From Myxococcales bacterium (GTDB taxonomy: Bacteria; Myxococcota; Myxococcia; Myxococcales; JAKAPL01), in the NCBI GenBank assembly GCA_021783235.1, contig JAJXUD010000017.1:1-64000 (forward strand): DNA of 64,000 bases, written 5' to 3'. Below, in pieces: positions 17,238-25,425 of this stretch. A model generated the notes under the pieces. That model saw nothing but the letters and a program-made list of their open reading frames with translations. It was not told the origin of the DNA and did not search any database. The number at the start of each line of letters is the position of its first letter. Position 1 is the first letter of the stretch. Both the position numbers and the translations under genes were made by a program.

Positions 17238-18218
17238 ATGCTTCGCGCCCGCTCGCTCGCCGCCACGCTCGCCTCGCTCGCCGTCTTCGCCCTCGCCGGC
17301 TGCCCCGGCGCGAGCGGCCCCCAGGGGACGAACGGCCCCACCGGCCCCACGGGACCCACGGGAGCCGCGGGCCAGAACGGCAAGACCGGCCCGACGGGGC
17401 AGCAGGGGCCGACGGGCGCCACCGGCGCCTCGGGCACGGAGGGCGCGACCGGCGCCACGGGAGCCGTCGAGGTCGTCGGCGACGGCGGCCTCGTGGCCGA
17501 GGACGGCGGCGTCGTCCTGGTCGAGGGGCCGATGGGCCCCGAGGGCCCCACCGGTCCGACGGGACCGGCCGGCACGTTCACCGGCAGCTTCACGGGCGCG
17601 GTGGATTTCACGGGCGCGAGCTCCGTCAGCTTCGCCGACGCGGGCGTCACCTTCGGCGGCATGGACCTCTTCACGGCGTCGATGCAGGGCACCTACCCGG
17701 CGGTGGTGGGAAACTCCGAGGCCTGGGGCGGTGGCTTGGCGGGCTTCAGCTGCGGGGCGCCCACGAAGATCGACTTCGACGTGCCGACCTGGACGTCCAG
17801 CGGCTACCCCGGTGAGGCCAACGGCGCCTTCGGGAAGACGATCTACACGCGGGCGGGCTCCTTCGACCTGAGCCAGGGAAGCATGGCGGCCTGGAGCGTC
17901 TGCGCCAACGTCTGCGAGGGGCCGGTCACGTTCTTCCTGAACAACCCCGGCGCCGCGACCACCATCGTGCTCCAAGGCTTCGCCGACAACGGCCCCTCGC
18001 CGATCTACGTCAACGGCACCAAGCTGGTGACGGACGCCACCGCGAACCTGAGCGGCACGGGACAGGCCGTCCCCATCCCCGCCGGCCCCTTCTCGATCTC
18101 CTTCGTCGGCTGCTCGAGCGACGGAGCCACGCTCGGCTTCTGGATCAGCACGAAGTTCATCACGCAGTTTGGCCTCACGGTCGACTTCGATTCGACCTTC
18201 CACCGCAACGGCAAGTAG
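17238..18218 (+). CDS. Collagen-like lipoprotein
   Basis: 326 residues. The signal peptide ends in lipobox ALAGC (Cys22). About 17 uninterrupted Gly-X-Y triplets follow from residue 24, mostly GPT, GAT and GAA types. After a break of about 25 residues there is a second block of five triplets ([15 protein letters not shown]). The Thr-rich triplets resemble bacterial collagens stabilised by threonine rather than hydroxyproline. The remaining 215 residues form a beta-rich globular head ([20 protein letters not shown] onward) with several Cys residues, probably the functional or trimerising domain. This lipid-anchor, stalk and head design suggests a trimeric surface fibre. Its target is unknown. 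Confidence 0.85.
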   Translation: MLRARSLAATLASLAVFALAGCPGASGPQGTNGPTGPTGPTGAAGQNGKTGPTGQQGPTGATGASGTEGATGATGAVEVVGDGGLVAEDGGVVLVEGPMGPEGPTGPTGPAGTFTGSFTGAVDFTGASSVSFADAGVTFGGMDLFTASMQGTYPAVVGNSEAWGGGLAGFSCGAPTKIDFDVPTWTSSGYPGEANGAFGKTIYTRAGSFDLSQGSMAAWSVCANVCEGPVTFFLNNPGAATTIVLQGFADNGPSPIYVNGTKLVTDATANLSGTGQAVPIPAGPFSISFVGCSSDGATLGFWISTKFITQFGLTVDFDSTFHRNGK

Positions 18219-18322
18219 CGAGCGCTCGTTTCGGACCGCGCCCTTCCGGAGATCGCTCTCCCGGCGCGCGCGGGCAGCCGTAGCCTCCTCGATGGCCCAG
18301 CCTGCGCTCCCCACTCGAAGAC

Positions 18323-19765
18323 ATGGACCGATCCCATCGAGAGCGACGTCGAAGCCGCGCTAGGGAGGCGCGAGAGCCCGAAGCGACCGGTCCCAGGGCG
18401 CTCTCGACCGCTCATCTCCCCATCCCCGCCCTGCTCGCGGCGCTCGCCGTTCCCCTGTGCGCCTCGACCGCGATCGCCGACGGCGGCTCGCCGCCGGCCC
18501 CCTTCGCCTTCGCCGACTTCTCCTGGATGCCGGGCAACGCCGGCGCCTCGGAGCGGCCGCTCTCGGCTGGACCGTTCGTGGGCGAGCTGCGCGTCGACAC
18601 CGCCTTCCACGCCGACGCGAGCCAGCCGGTGGACGACACGATCTCGGGGTCGAGCGAGGTCTTCCGCAGCGACGAGATCCAGCTCACCCAGCTCGGCGCC
18701 GGCGGCGACTTCCTCTACAAGAACGTGCAGGCGCGGCTGATGACGCAGTTCGGGATGTACTCGCAGACGACTCCGCGCAACGACGCGAGCTCGGCCCGGG
18801 GCGAGTGGAACCTCGAGGGCGCCTACCGCTACGTCTCCGAGGCCTACGGCGGCTACCACATCGACGCGCTCGACGGCATCAACGTGCAGGCCGGGCTTTT
18901 CATGTCGTACCTCGGCCTCTGGAGCTACTACAACTTCGACAACTGGACCTACCAGCCGTCGTTCGTCTCGTCGAACACCCCCTGGTTCTTCAACGGCGCG
19001 CGGCTGCAGATCTACACCTCGGACAAGCTGAAGATCGAGCCGTGGCTCGTCAACGGCTGGCAGTCCTACGGCCGCTTCAACGAGACGCCGGGCACCGGGG
19101 GGCAGATCCTCTGGCGGCCGACCGGCTGGCTCGGCTTCACGGCGAACCAGTACATCGGGACGGACACGCTCGGCGTGCCGGACCGCAAGCGCGTCCACTC
19201 GGACGACAGCGCGATGGTGAAGTACTACGACCGGCCCGGCAGCTTCTTGAGCAAGGCCGCCGCCTCGCTGACCGTCGACGTCGGCTGCGAGTGGGGCGGC
19301 GGCGCCGGCTGCTTCGCGGGGGGGCCGGGAGCGCCCCCGCAGTTCTTCCTCGGCTTCATGGCCTATGACCGGCTCTGGTTCGACCACGACCGGTTCGGCC
19401 TCACGGTGGGCGGCGGCGCCATCGACAACCCGGGCCGCTACCTCGTGCTCCTCCCGCCCATCAACGGCGCCACGGCCTACTCGGGGAGCCCCTACTTCAC
19501 CGAGAACCCGGGCGATCCCTTCGAGGCCTGGGACGGCGAGGCGACGTTCGACTACATGCCGAACGGCTACATCACCTTCCGGCTCGAATACTGCCACCGG
19601 GCGGCGAGCGTCCCGTACTTCTCCGGCCACGGCGGGGTGACGCCGCCGAACGGCGCCGGCTCCTATGTACAGCAGGGCCCGCCGGGCAGCGGCGTGCCGG
19701 GCTGGTCGCCGGACCTGGTCCCGACCGAGGACCGGATGACGCTCGCGATGCTCATCAAGCTGTAG
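18323..19765 (+). CDS. Outer-membrane beta-barrel (porin-2/OmpL-like) protein
   Basis: 480 residues. A basic n-region of about 28 residues precedes the hydrophobic core LPIPALLAALAVPLCAS and a likely cleavage after AIA. The mature part has alternating amphipathic beta-strands rich in Trp, Tyr and Phe, for example GLFMSYLGLWSYYNFDNWTY and the strand RLQIYTSDKLKIEPWLVNGW. It closes with the typical terminal strand DRMTLAMLIKL. The SYLGLWSYYNFDNW block is characteristic of the putative beta-barrel porin-2 family. It should form a channel in the outer membrane; the substrate is unknown. The region 18219-18322 upstream contains no gene. Confidence 0.8.
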   Translation: MDRSHRERRRSRAREAREPEATGPRALSTAHLPIPALLAALAVPLCASTAIADGGSPPAPFAFADFSWMPGNAGASERPLSAGPFVGELRVDTAFHADASQPVDDTISGSSEVFRSDEIQLTQLGAGGDFLYKNVQARLMTQFGMYSQTTPRNDASSARGEWNLEGAYRYVSEAYGGYHIDALDGINVQAGLFMSYLGLWSYYNFDNWTYQPSFVSSNTPWFFNGARLQIYTSDKLKIEPWLVNGWQSYGRFNETPGTGGQILWRPTGWLGFTANQYIGTDTLGVPDRKRVHSDDSAMVKYYDRPGSFLSKAAASLTVDVGCEWGGGAGCFAGGPGAPPQFFLGFMAYDRLWFDHDRFGLTVGGGAIDNPGRYLVLLPPINGATAYSGSPYFTENPGDPFEAWDGEATFDYMPNGYITFRLEYCHRAASVPYFSGHGGVTPPNGAGSYVQQGPPGSGVPGWSPDLVPTEDRMTLAMLIKL

Positions 19766-19809
19766 ACGAAAGTTTGACGAGGCGCTCGACCGGGCGGACC
19801 ATCGACGGC

Positions 19810-20151
19810 ATGGAACTCATGCGAGAGCCGGCCGAGGCCGAGTCCGCGGTCACCGACGCCATCGAGCGGATGCGGCGCCGACTCTACCGGCGCAGCAGCG
19901 ACCGGGTGATCTGCGATCTGATCGAGGACGACTTCACGCAGGCGCGCGCAGCGCTGCGGGAGGTCGAGGGGTGGCTCGATGGATTGCTGCTCGCCCTCGG
20001 CGAGGGGCACCTCTCCCCGGAGGAGCTCTTCGACCGCGCCGACGAGACGGCGGCCCTCGAGCGGCTCGACGATCTCAGCGCGACCGTGCAGAGCCTGCGC
20101 AAGCGCGTGGCGCAGGTGGCGGGCCGGTCGCGGCTGTCGTCGCCGAGGTGA
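19810..20151 (+). CDS. Small hypothetical alpha-helical protein
   Basis: 113 residues from the ATG at 19810; a TTG at 19774 would add 12. The sequence is charged and probably all helical (AVTDAIERMRRRLYRRSSDRV, then LIEDDFTQARAALREVEGWL). No signal peptide or known family was recognised. Its last 77 bp overlap the 3' end of the convergent DUF3108 gene, which is unusual, so either this frame ends in a less constrained tail or one gene call is too long. Confidence 0.5.
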   Translation: MELMREPAEAESAVTDAIERMRRRLYRRSSDRVICDLIEDDFTQARAALREVEGWLDGLLLALGEGHLSPEELFDRADETAALERLDDLSATVQSLRKRVAQVAGRSRLSSPR

Positions 20152-20920
20152 GCAGCGCCCGAACCGGGCCGAGGTCGAGTTCGCCCATGGCCGCGACGGG
20201 CAGCCGCCTGGGGTCGTCCGAGATCCAGAGCCGCAGCCGCTTGCGCCGCGCCGGGGAGTCGACCCGAGCCGCCTGGCCGTCGAGCCGCAGCGCCATGAAG
20301 TGACCAGCGGGCGTGTCGATGGCCTCGCGCGCGGCCACCGCGCCCCAGACCCGCCAGAGGTGGCGCGCGCCGTAGACGTCGAAGCAGAGCGACTCCCCGA
20401 CCTTCAACGGAAGCGTCCGGAGCAGGTAGAAGACGCCGACGTCGTCGAGCGCGTCCGGGGCGGAGAAGAGCGACTTCTCACCCCCTCCCCCGGGGTTGCC
20501 GAAGCGGACGCGGACGCGGCCCGGGCCGAGCTCCGGGAAGCCGACCTCGGTCCAGTACTTGCCGCCGGGGCCGAGGAAATCCTCCCGGTACGAGGCGGGG
20601 TGGAGGTTCCGCGGCCGCAGGTAGGAGACGCCGAGGCTGTCGACCTTCCCGAAGCGCTGAAAGAACTCCGAGCCGAGCGCGTGGGCGCGAGCCGGGAGGG
20701 TCAGCGCGCCGAAGCGGCGCACCGGCGCGAGCAGGTCGAGCGTGACGCGGCCGGCGGGGACGCCGCCGAGCAGATCCACGGAGTACTCGAGCCGCTCGCC
20801 CGTCCGAAACGGCAGCCGTCGCGCGGGCAGCTCGGGCAGCGCCCGGCAGCGCGAGACGGCGGGGATCGGCTCCTCCGCGGCCGCGGCCGCGAGCAGGAGG
20901 GCGACGGCGGGCGCGAGCAT
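20075..20920 (-). CDS. DUF3108 domain exported protein
   Basis: 281 residues with an N-terminal signal peptide (MLAPAVALLLAAAAA). The beginning PFRTGERLEYSVDLLGGVPAGRVTL and the C-terminal segment LRLWISDDPRRLPVAAMGELDLGPVRALL fit the DUF3108 fold, a periplasmic beta-barrel-like domain related to LolA/LolB-type folds. A TPAGHFMALRL strand lies between them. The role of the family is not established; an envelope or lipoprotein-related function is plausible. The 3' end overlaps the small convergent gene by 77 bp. It is divergent from the methyltransferase gene, with 83 bp between the starts. Confidence 0.75.
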   Translation of the reverse strand: MLAPAVALLLAAAAAEEPIPAVSRCRALPELPARRLPFRTGERLEYSVDLLGGVPAGRVTLDLLAPVRRFGALTLPARAHALGSEFFQRFGKVDSLGVSYLRPRNLHPASYREDFLGPGGKYWTEVGFPELGPGRVRVRFGNPGGGGEKSLFSAPDALDDVGVFYLLRTLPLKVGESLCFDVYGARHLWRVWGAVAAREAIDTPAGHFMALRLDGQAARVDSPARRKRLRLWISDDPRRLPVAAMGELDLGPVRALLTSATTAATGPPPAPRACAGSARSR

Positions 20921-21003
20921 CCAGCCCAGGATAACCGCCGAACCCGCGGAACGGAAACGGGAGGAGGTGAATTTGGGTCGCGGAGCCTGTAGCCTGCGAC
21001 GCC

Positions 21004-22137
21004 ATGTCCGAAACCCTTCGCCTCGTCGCCACCGCCTCGCGCGGGACCGAGCCGCTGTGCGCTGGAGAGCTGCGCGCCCTCGGGCTCGACCACGTCCGCG
21101 AGCGGGTCGGGGCCGTCGAGTTCTCGGGGACCCTCGCCGAGGCGCTGCGGGCCTGCGTCGAGCTGCGGACCGCCATGCGGGTGCTCTTGCCGCTCGGGCG
21201 GGTGGCGGCGCCCGGGCCGGAGGGGCTCTACGAATCGCTGCGCGCCCTCCCCTGGCACGACCGGCTCGACCTGCGACGCACCTTCGCCATCGAGGTGACG
21301 GGACAGAGCGAGGGGCTCACCCACTCGCTCTTCGTCGCCCAGAAGGCGAAGGACGCCATCGTGGACGCGCTGCGGGCCCGCTGGGGGGCTCGTCCCGACG
21401 TCTCGCCCAAGGACCCCGACGTCCGGATCGTGATCCACCTGCACGCCGGCCAGGCCGACGTGAGCCTCGACGTCGCAGGCCAGAGTCTGCACCGTCGCGG
21501 CTGGCGGGCCCGACCTCACCCGGCATCACTGAAGGAGACGCTCGCCGCGGCGCTGCTCCTCGGCGCGGGGTACACGGGCGAGGGGCCGCTCGTCGATCCG
21601 ATGTGCGGCGCTGGGACGATTGCCATCGAGGCGGCGCTGATCGCGGCGCGGCGCGCCCCCAACGCGGAGCGGCAGTTCGGCGCGGAGCGCTGGCCGTCGT
21701 TCGGCGAGGCCGAGCGCCGGATCCTCGTGGGGCTGCGGGCAGAGGCGCGGGCGCGCGAGCGGAAGGATCCGCCTCTGATCCGCGCCAGCGACCGGGACGA
21801 GGAGGCGGTCGCGAGCGCCCGAGAGAACGCGCGGCGGGCTCGCGTGAAGCTCGAGCTTTCGGTGGCCGACGCCCGCGAGCTCGCGCCGCTCTCACCCCCG
21901 GGCTTCGTGCTGTCGAACCCGCCCTACGGGGCCCGGTCGGGCGCCGGCGGAGGGCAGAAGCAGCTCAAGACGTACTTCCACGCGCTGGGCGAGCGCTACC
22001 GCGCGCTCGGGGGCCACACCCTCGCCTTCCTCGCAGGGGCGCCGGCCTTCGAGAGCGCCTTCGGCCTGCGGCCCGTCGCGCGGCGGAAGCTCTGGAACGG
22101 TCCGATCGAGTGCGAGCTGCTCGTGTACCGGCCCTAG
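21004..22137 (+). CDS. THUMP-domain RNA N2-guanine methyltransferase (RlmL/YpsC-like)
   Basis: 377 residues. The N-terminal third is a THUMP/ferredoxin-like RNA-binding domain (ATASRGTEPLCAGELRALGL at the start and VIHLHAGQADVSLDVAGQSL near residue 145, the hallmark before the catalytic domain). The catalytic part has the SAM-binding motif VDPMCGAGTIAIEAA (about residue 198) and the catalytic NPPYG motif (about 304). This layout matches the RlmL N-terminal enzyme that makes m2G2445 of 23S rRNA and the shorter YpsC homologues. It lacks the RlmK half found in gammaproteobacteria. The exact target base is inferred from the family. Confidence 0.85.
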   Translation: MSETLRLVATASRGTEPLCAGELRALGLDHVRERVGAVEFSGTLAEALRACVELRTAMRVLLPLGRVAAPGPEGLYESLRALPWHDRLDLRRTFAIEVTGQSEGLTHSLFVAQKAKDAIVDALRARWGARPDVSPKDPDVRIVIHLHAGQADVSLDVAGQSLHRRGWRARPHPASLKETLAAALLLGAGYTGEGPLVDPMCGAGTIAIEAALIAARRAPNAERQFGAERWPSFGEAERRILVGLRAEARARERKDPPLIRASDRDEEAVASARENARRARVKLELSVADARELAPLSPPGFVLSNPPYGARSGAGGGQKQLKTYFHALGERYRALGGHTLAFLAGAPAFESAFGLRPVARRKLWNGPIECELLVYRP

Positions 22138-22200
22138 TCGCCGAAGGGCCCCGCTCGAAGACGCGTCGGCCGACGCCCCCCGCCCGCGAAGGGCCGCCCG

Positions 22201-24603
22201 CTACCCCTCGCCGAGCTCCACGACGGTCGCGCCGTCGCCGCCCTGCTGGGCGCCCGCGGCGTGGAAAGCGCGGACGTAGCGCGAGCCCGCGAGGAAGCCG
22301 CGCAGCGAGGCCTTGAGGGCGCCGCTGCCCTGGCCGTGCACGAGGACGACCTCGGCCGCCCCCTCGCTGAAGGCCCGGTCGAGGAAGCGCTCCGCCTCTC
22401 GGACCGCCTCGTCGGCCCGCAGGCCGCGCAGGTCGCAGCTCTCGGAGGGCGCCGCGAGCCCGTCCGCCCTCGCCTCGATCGCGCGCCGATCGAGGTCGCG
22501 CTTCCCTGGCGGGAGCGCCGCTGGCCGCTTCCCCTCTGCCAGCGTGAGCTCCGCGAGCGGCTGGCGCAGCTTGACGGCGCCGATGGCGACGATGCCCACC
22601 TCGCCCTCGATGGCGACGAGCTCTCCGTCCTTGCCGAGCGTCCGGCTCCGGACGCGCTGGCCCACCGCCGGCCGCCGGCCGCTGGGCCGGGGGGCCTGCG
22701 CGCCCGCGAGCGCCCGCTCCTCCGAGGCGCCGAGCTCGGCGAGCCGGCGCTGCGCCGCGCTCGCCCTCGCCAGATCGGGGGCGCGCTGCAGCCCCGCGAC
22801 GAGCGAGCCGATCTCCTCCCGGGCCCGCTCGATGTCGGCGAGCAGCTCGCGGCGCCCCTCGGCCTCGAGCGCGACCTCGCGCTGGACGAGCGCGGCCTCT
22901 CGCGCCGCGAGCTCCCCTCGTTCCGCCTGGAGCTTCGCGAGCTCCCCCGCCACCTCGTCGCGCGCCTCGGCGAGCCGACGCCGCTCTCCCTCGAGCGCCT
23001 CGATCGCGGCACCGAGCGGACCCGCGCCGGAGGCGAGGTGCTGTCGCGCCCGGGCGAGGATCGGCGCCGGCAGGCCCGAACGACGAGCGATCTCGAGGGC
23101 CGACGACTGCCCCGCGCTCCCGAGCGTCAGCCGGTAGGTCGGCGCGAGCGCGGAGGCGTCGAAGCCGACGGCGGCGTTCGCGAAGCGAGGATCCCCGAGC
23201 GCGAGCGCCTTGAGGGGCTCGAGGTGGGTGGTGGCCACGACGAGGGCGCCCCGCTCGATCAGCTCCTCGAGGACCGAGACGGCGAGCGCACCGCCCTCTC
23301 GCGGATCGGTGTCCGCGGCCATCTCGTCGACGAGGGCGAGCGCGCCGGGCCCGGCGCCGTCGAGGATCTGGCGCAGCGCCGCGAGGTGGGCCGTGAAGGT
23401 CGAGAGGCCGCTCGCGATGTCCTGGGCGTCGCCGATGGCCGTGAAGAGTCGGCCGACGAGCGGCACCCGCGAGAGCGGGCCCGCGGGGATGGGGAGACCC
23501 GCCCGGACCATGGCGACGCAGAGGCCGATGGCGGTGAGGGTCACCGTCTTGCCACCCGCGTTCGGCCCAGAGACGATGAGCGCTCGCGCCTTCCCCGAGA
23601 GCAGGACATCCGACGGAACGATCTCCCGGGGCGCCTTCCCCCGCGAGCGATCCTCCAGGGCCTGGAGCACGAGCAGCGGGTGGCGCAGCCCTTCGAACGC
23701 GAACGGCTCGCGCGGCTCGAGCAGCTCCGGCCGGTGGGCGTCCATCGCCTCGGCCAGCGCCGCGCCGCCGAAGAGCTCGTCGACGATGGCGACGTGCGCC
23801 ATGGAGTGTCGAAGCTCGCGCGCCCCGCGGCCGACCTCGGCGGTCAGCTCGAGCAGGACCCGCTGCTCCTCCTCCGCCACCATCGACTGGGCGATGGCGA
23901 GCTCGTTGCCGAGGCCGATGAGCGGCTGCGGCTCGACGAAGAGCGTCTGCCCCGACTGGGAGGCGTTGTGGACGATGCCCGGGATCTCTGCCCGGAACTG
24001 CGCGTTCACCGGGACGCAGTAGCGATCGTTGCGGACGGTCAGGTAGCTCTCGCGGAGGTTGCGCTGGAACCGCTCGTCGGCGAGCAGCTCCTCGAGCCGG
24101 CCTCGCAGCTGGGCGTGAAGCTGCCGCACCCGCTCGCGCAGCTGCCCCAGGGTGGCGCTCGCCCGGTCGGCGATCCGGCCGGAAGGCTCGAGGGCCGTCT
24201 CGATCCGACCGATCACCGAAGGCAGGTCGGCGAGCTCGTCGGCCTCGGCGGCGAGCAGCGGCGCCTGGGGCGCGCGGTCCTCGAGCCAGCCGCGCAGCCG
24301 CGAGCAGGCGCGCGCGTAGGTCGCGACCTCCAGGAGCGCCTGGCCATCGAGGAGCCCCTGCTTCTCGGCCCGCTGGAGCTGGGCGCCAACGTCGCCGAAC
24401 TCCCCGAGGGGGGGCGCGTCGGCCGAGCGGAGGCGGGCCCGCGCCTCCTCGACCCGGGAGAGGTGGAGCTCGACCTCGGCACGGTCGTGGAGCTGCGGAA
24501 GGGAGAGGCAGCGCGCCTTTCCCATGGGCGTTCGCGCCCGGGCGGCGAGCGCCCGGGTGAGCTCTTCGAAGCCCACCTCCGCGAGTGCCTGGGGATCGAG
24601 CAC
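22201..24603 (-). CDS. mutS2: MutS2 family ATPase/endonuclease
   Basis: About 800 residues from the GTG at 24603, close to family length; a TTG at 24672 would add 23 non-conserved residues. The core DNA-clamp region is followed by the ABC-type ATPase with Walker A GPNAGGKTVTL (about residue 350), Walker B ALVDEMAADTDP and the signature ASGLSTFTAHLA. A long Glu/Arg-rich coiled coil comes next, then the C-terminal Smr nuclease domain with CDLRG and HGQGSGAL motifs. MutS2 lacks the mismatch-recognition domain of MutS. In other bacteria it acts on recombination intermediates or on collided ribosomes. It lies alone downstream of the DUF2267 gene. Confidence 0.93.
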   Translation of the reverse strand: MLDPQALAEVGFEELTRALAARARTPMGKARCLSLPQLHDRAEVELHLSRVEEARARLRSADAPPLGEFGDVGAQLQRAEKQGLLDGQALLEVATYARACSRLRGWLEDRAPQAPLLAAEADELADLPSVIGRIETALEPSGRIADRASATLGQLRERVRQLHAQLRGRLEELLADERFQRNLRESYLTVRNDRYCVPVNAQFRAEIPGIVHNASQSGQTLFVEPQPLIGLGNELAIAQSMVAEEEQRVLLELTAEVGRGARELRHSMAHVAIVDELFGGAALAEAMDAHRPELLEPREPFAFEGLRHPLLVLQALEDRSRGKAPREIVPSDVLLSGKARALIVSGPNAGGKTVTLTAIGLCVAMVRAGLPIPAGPLSRVPLVGRLFTAIGDAQDIASGLSTFTAHLAALRQILDGAGPGALALVDEMAADTDPREGGALAVSVLEELIERGALVVATTHLEPLKALALGDPRFANAAVGFDASALAPTYRLTLGSAGQSSALEIARRSGLPAPILARARQHLASGAGPLGAAIEALEGERRRLAEARDEVAGELAKLQAERGELAAREAALVQREVALEAEGRRELLADIERAREEIGSLVAGLQRAPDLARASAAQRRLAELGASEERALAGAQAPRPSGRRPAVGQRVRSRTLGKDGELVAIEGEVGIVAIGAVKLRQPLAELTLAEGKRPAALPPGKRDLDRRAIEARADGLAAPSESCDLRGLRADEAVREAERFLDRAFSEGAAEVVLVHGQGSGALKASLRGFLAGSRYVRAFHAAGAQQGGDGATVVELGEG

Positions 24604-24714
24604 GCCCGTCTGTGTGTAGACGGACGGCCCGAAGGCGTCAACAGCCGTCGGGGCCGAGGGCCCGTGAACCAACCGCTTCCCGGCCCGGCGCTCGATTCAG
24701 ACAGCTCAGCCCCT

Positions 24715-25365
24715 TTAGAACAGCTCCCGGAACTCGAGCGGGAGCTGGCGCCGCGCCCGGGCCGCCACGTTGCCGAGCCGCTCGGTCAAGGTCGCGAGGA
24801 CGGCGTGGCTGATCTGGCGGGCGCGCTCCAGATCGCCGCCGCAGCAGTCGTCCGCCACCCGGCCGAGGAAGGCCTCCTTGTCGATCCGCCTCGGTCGGTC
24901 GATCTCCTCGAAGGGGGCCTCGTCGATCGCCTCTCGCAGCCGAATCGGCAGCTGGGCGAGCACGTTCTCGAGCTCTGCCTCGCCGACCCGCATCCCGAGG
25001 ACCCGGACGACCGAGACGACGGAGTCGAAGAGCGTGCTGGCCTTCGGCCGATCGGGGAGCTTGTCCGCCACCGCGGCGAGGAACACGCCGAGCGCGCTCT
25101 CGCGCCGTCCCTCGTGAACCGGCCCGGCGGCGCCCTGGACGCGCAGGTCGTAGGGCTCCTCTCCCAGCGCCGCGAGATCGACCTCGTCGCGCAGGACGCG
25201 CCAGAAGCCCTCACGCTCCTCCGGAGAGAGGCCCGAGAGCACTCGCGGCACCACGCTTCGCAGTACCCCGAGCTGAGCCCGAATCGGCAACCCGAGCAGG
25301 TCGTCGACCACCTCCGAGGCGGTCTCGGGCCCGATCCCAACCTCGCTGTCGCCAAAGGGTTCCAT
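24715..25365 (-). CDS. DUF2267 domain protein
   Basis: 216 residues. The start at 25365 is set by an AGGAGGT 5 nt upstream. Two copies of an all-helical module are visible, each ending in an LPxxLRE-like segment (VLAQLPIRLREAI in the second). The first half contains FWRVLRDEVDLAAL. DUF2267 proteins are small cytoplasmic helical proteins of unknown role, often duplicated internally. A CC pair at ADDCCGGDLE is a local feature. It lies between the MCE operon and mutS2 on the same strand, 60 bp after the MCE stop. Confidence 0.8.
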   Translation of the reverse strand: MEPFGDSEVGIGPETASEVVDDLLGLPIRAQLGVLRSVVPRVLSGLSPEEREGFWRVLRDEVDLAALGEEPYDLRVQGAAGPVHEGRRESALGVFLAAVADKLPDRPKASTLFDSVVSVVRVLGMRVGEAELENVLAQLPIRLREAIDEAPFEEIDRPRRIDKEAFLGRVADDCCGGDLERARQISHAVLATLTERLGNVAARARRQLPLEFRELF

Positions 25366-25370
25366 GGATG

Positions 25371-25377
25371 ACCTCCT
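25371..25377 (-). promoter_or_regulatory. Ribosome binding site for the DUF2267 gene
   Basis: AGGAGGT on the minus strand lies 5 nt before the ATG at 25365. It excludes the longer frame beginning at 25413. Confidence 0.85.
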
Positions 25378-25425
25378 CTCTCGAGGGTGGCCATCCCCTG
25401 CCGGGCGCGGCAAGGCGGCTGACGA

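Noticed and set aside
16880-17692. A Pro/Val/Gly-repeat frame on the minus strand resembling elastin or collagen
   Set aside because: It is the reverse complement of the Gly-X-Y region of the collagen-like lipoprotein, whose ribosome binding site and lipobox are on the plus strand.
18219-18228. CGAGCGCTCG palindrome after the collagen-like gene as a terminator
   Set aside because: No loop and no T-run; ten-base palindromes of this composition are expected in such DNA.
22261-25371. A 1036-codon plus-strand frame opposite mutS2 and DUF2267
   Set aside because: The minus strand has complete MutS2 and Smr motifs. The plus frame is low-complexity and crosses two genes.
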